Shown one piece after another: positions 61,383-64,000 of a DNA stretch of 64,000 nucleotides. This DNA comes from Sclerotiophoma versabilis (taxonomy: Eukaryota; Ascomycota; Dothideomycetes; Pleosporales; Didymellaceae), in contig JAAROD010000058.1 of NCBI GenBank assembly GCA_012274445.1, positions 1,984,001-2,048,000 on the forward strand. The letters are read 5' to 3'. The notes under the pieces were generated by a model that was not told where the DNA came from, did not search any database, and saw only the letters and a program-made list of their open reading frames with translations. Numbering within the stretch: position 1 is the stretch's first letter; the number at the start of each line of letters is the position of its first letter. The position numbers and the translations under genes were made by a program.

Positions 61383-63329
61383 CATATAAATAAATATTAA
61401 GACTAACTAAATAAGCTGTAAGAAGCTAAAGACTAGAAAGAATTAGCTGCTAAGCCTGCAACACGCCTTAATATTTAGGTAACAGAAGCCTATCTAATCT
61501 CCTAGGTAATAAATAACCTATCTAACTACTCTAAGTATATTATTCTAATAGTCTACAGCTTAGATTCTAATAAACTTAAGCTACTATTAGGAGTATGTAT
61601 TATGCCTAAGCGTATATTATAAGGCTGTAATATCTTTAAGTTCTCTATAGCTAACTAGATATTAATTATTACTTTATATTAAACTTTAGTAAATAAATAT
61701 AGACTAAAAGCTATAGGTACTTAGATATAGTAAGATGCACTCTAGAACTTTAGTAGACTTAATAATACTGTTTAATTAGTAGTAGCAGATAGTATTTCTA
61801 ATACCTTTCTATATAATCTATCTAGTCTAGTAGACTTATGTTTTGTTAATAAGGTATAGAACGCGTATAATATTAACTTAATATTTTATTATTTAATCTA
61901 CTATATAGAAGCAAACTTTTATTTGCTTCTAACTATAACACCTATGCTATAGTCTATAACCGGATACGCTAGCCTTATTATACTGATATATAATCTAGCG
62001 CTAAATTATAAGGCACAGACGCTTATTAAGTAGAATTAATTATATAATTCTTATACTACTAATGCATCTAATAAAGTAAAGTAATTTGCTACTACCTATA
62101 TAGCTTTTAAACGCTAGGTTAGTAATAATAACTCTTTAATATATTAAGGCATTATACTCTATATACTTTAGAAGAAGTATGTATATTATATCTTATATAA
62201 TTCTACTTATATAATGTATTTAAATAGAGATATACACTGTCTATGTAATCTCCTCTCTAGTTATATAGCTATTTAAGTAATAATTAAGAATAAAACACGT
62301 GTTAAGAGTATGTACTACGTAGGAGTTAACTGCTGCCCTAACAAGCTGTACACATTTAACTAAGAAAGCTAGACCTCTAGGCTTAATACTAAGGTTACGC
62401 GTTTTTAGGGTCTTAGTAGTCTTACTTGCATATTAATATAGGCTAATATAATCTATAATATATAAGGTAATATTAATATTATAGAGTTATTATGCCTTTA
62501 TAATACTAGTAAGTATAGCTAGTATATTTATAAAATTCTACTTAATATTAAGAGTAATGCTAACTATAAGGGTGTTATTAACATTATCCCTATATATAAT
62601 AGAGAAGTCTCTAGTGCTAATAATACTACTAGTCTACTATATTGTTTTTATTTCTATAGTAAGTGCCTAAAGCAGTTGTTTAGAAATATTTTAGTCCTCT
62701 ATATTATCTATAGACTTAAAGTGCTTATTTTTACACGCAATCTAATTGAATAAGAGATTCTAAACTGTTTCTTTAACCTTACTAGTCTTATATTAAAAGC
62801 CTATATAGCTAGGTACAACATGTCCTGTAAGGCAGAGATTATCTATAATTTTAATATGCTTCTGTCTACTATTAGAAGTATTACCTTTAAGGTAGATATT
62901 TTAGTTAATTCTATAAACTAAAATATAGGTATAAACTATTAGAATGCCTATTATATGCTTATTATAATAGGTCTAACCCCTACTTACTCTATCTACCTCT
63001 AATGTTTAGGCTGTATTATTAGAATTAGCTAGCAGAATTTATATATTATTATTAAGTTTTATAATAATATTATATATAATTATGCCCTTACTCTTAGAAG
63101 TACTTACTAAGCTATCCTATAGGTCTTTACTAGAATTAATCTAGAAGAACTTATAAAGGCGTATAGTATAGTAGAAGAAGGTAATAAAATTATTAATATT
63201 AATTTTAATAAACTTACTAGATTTATAATAGTTAAGGGGGAACTTATAAATAAGTATTATAAAGAATTTCTACTAGAGCTAATAGACAGTAAAGAGATAT
63301 ATAAGTGCCCTACTCTATCCTTAGCACTA

Positions 63330-63431
63330 ATAGGATAATTCTAGCTTTTAAAACCTAGAATTAACTAGTCCCCCCCCCCTTCTTCTTCTTAAACACAATA
63401 TTTAATTATATATATACTAACTATTAAATAG
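63330..63431 (+). other. Introner-like intron 4 with a damaged donor (about 102 bp)
   Basis: The same hairpin (TTCTAGCTTTT / AAAACCTAGAATTA), ten or so C, a TACTAACT branch site and acceptor AATAG at 63431. The donor position reads ATAGGA, which a G-to-A change from GTAGGA is one way to explain only loosely. The 5' border is a guess. Confidence 0.4.
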
Positions 63432-64000
63432 CTGCTAATAACGTCTTCTATATAATCTTCTAGAGTTATTACTTACTTAAACTTTAATCTAAGTAAGTAG
63501 CTAATAGTAAAGCCCTACTATATATGCTATGTTCTGCTATTTTCTCTATAGTTAGTATCTAGTAGGCTAGAAACACTTATGTTAACTATAATTAGTTATA
63601 GCGTACTAGTAGTAAAGCTGCGTTAATAGTAATAGTAACCGAGACTATAGTGTAGTAGTTGTCTAATATCCCCCTTATAAGTCTACTACTCTAAGTAAAT
63701 ATAGATAGATTCTACTATATTAAGAAGTAAATTAATATAACTAAGCTAAATATACTTTCTAATAGTGCTTAATATTATATAAAGATTACAGAGGGCTACT
63801 AATATAGAGATATAATTAATATTTATAAGGGTAAGATAGCCTATTTAGACTCTAGTTTAATATAGAGTTTAATAGGCGTAGGCTATGTAGATGCAAATCT
63901 TCTATTATTACCTCTTACTTAATATTAGCGTGCTAAGAAGCTAGCCTTATTTAGGTCTAATACTATATTTATCTGTAAAAACTAAGCGCTACTAATAAGC
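63432..64000. other. AT-rich RIP-degraded end of window
   Basis: Composition as in the preceding gene relic, which may continue here on the + strand. No intact gene, RNA gene or element end was found before the window edge. Confidence 0.35.

Larger units (their letters stand above)
58853..63329 (+). pseudogene. Degraded multi-intron gene of unknown family
   Basis: Between the introner-like introns, + strand read-through (58853-60492, 60577-61281, 61383-63329) gives long protein-like stretches. Examples are 'SKSRVAFKHVFNKVLF' near 59430, a 63-codon open stretch at 60630-60821, and 'FNKLTRFIIVKGELINKYY' near 63190. The combined length exceeds 1300 codons. I recognise no domain. Stop codons and RIP-like composition say it is dead, although the damage looks lighter than in the left block. 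Confidence 0.4.

Overview
The window looks like filamentous ascomycete DNA, most likely a Pleosporales/Dothideomycete-type genome with AT isochores. Genes have short GT-AG introns of about 50-90 bp with CTAAC/CTGAC-like branch sites. The families present (UstYa-like, POT transporter, ferric reductase, small secreted protein) are typical of these fungi. Two AT-rich blocks (about 1-3960 and 22500-64000) are depleted of CA/TG and full of TA and of TAA/TAG stops, the footprint of repeat-induced point mutation (RIP). They flank a gene island of about 18 kb with normal composition.

Layout. 1-1260: RIP-degraded Ty3/gypsy integrase with a chromodomain. 1630-3260: RIP-degraded Fot1/pogo transposase. 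4280-4910: intact three-exon gene for a 175-residue cysteine-rich secreted protein at the island edge. 5487-7900: a 46-bp inverted repeat and a G-rich stretch without a convincing gene. 7916-10206: broken genes (UstYa-like oxidase, methyltransferase, one unresolved). 10418-22498: five intact genes, namely a cysteine-synthase/rhodanese fusion, an ATP-grasp ligase, a ferric-reductase-like flavocytochrome, a SAM methyltransferase and a POT/PTR2 transporter. Right of this, almost everything is RIP-degraded repeat: a gag-bearing retroelement, two 5.1-kb direct copies of a recombinase-like/RecQ-helicase gene (30058-35190 and 42022-47147), a diverged third copy (about 52900-57800), two minisatellites, and a degraded multi-intron gene whose introns resemble one another.

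How the genes may work together. The intact genes plus the two decayed ones read as a compact biosynthetic cluster with no NRPS or PKS in view. A PLP enzyme related to cysteine synthase would make or use an activated serine-type amino acid. A rhodanese domain could carry sulfur. An ATP-grasp ligase would form an amide bond. A methyltransferase and redox enzymes would tailor the product, and a peptide-type transporter would move it. A shared 8-bp inverted motif, GCGGACGC, occurs in two promoters of this set. The product is unknown; the pathway is inferred from gene families and proximity only.

Limits. Gene models in the island were built by hand from reading frame, splice sites and recalled family patterns, without alignment. 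In the AT-rich blocks, identities come from reading through RIP-type stops and are approximate at their edges.
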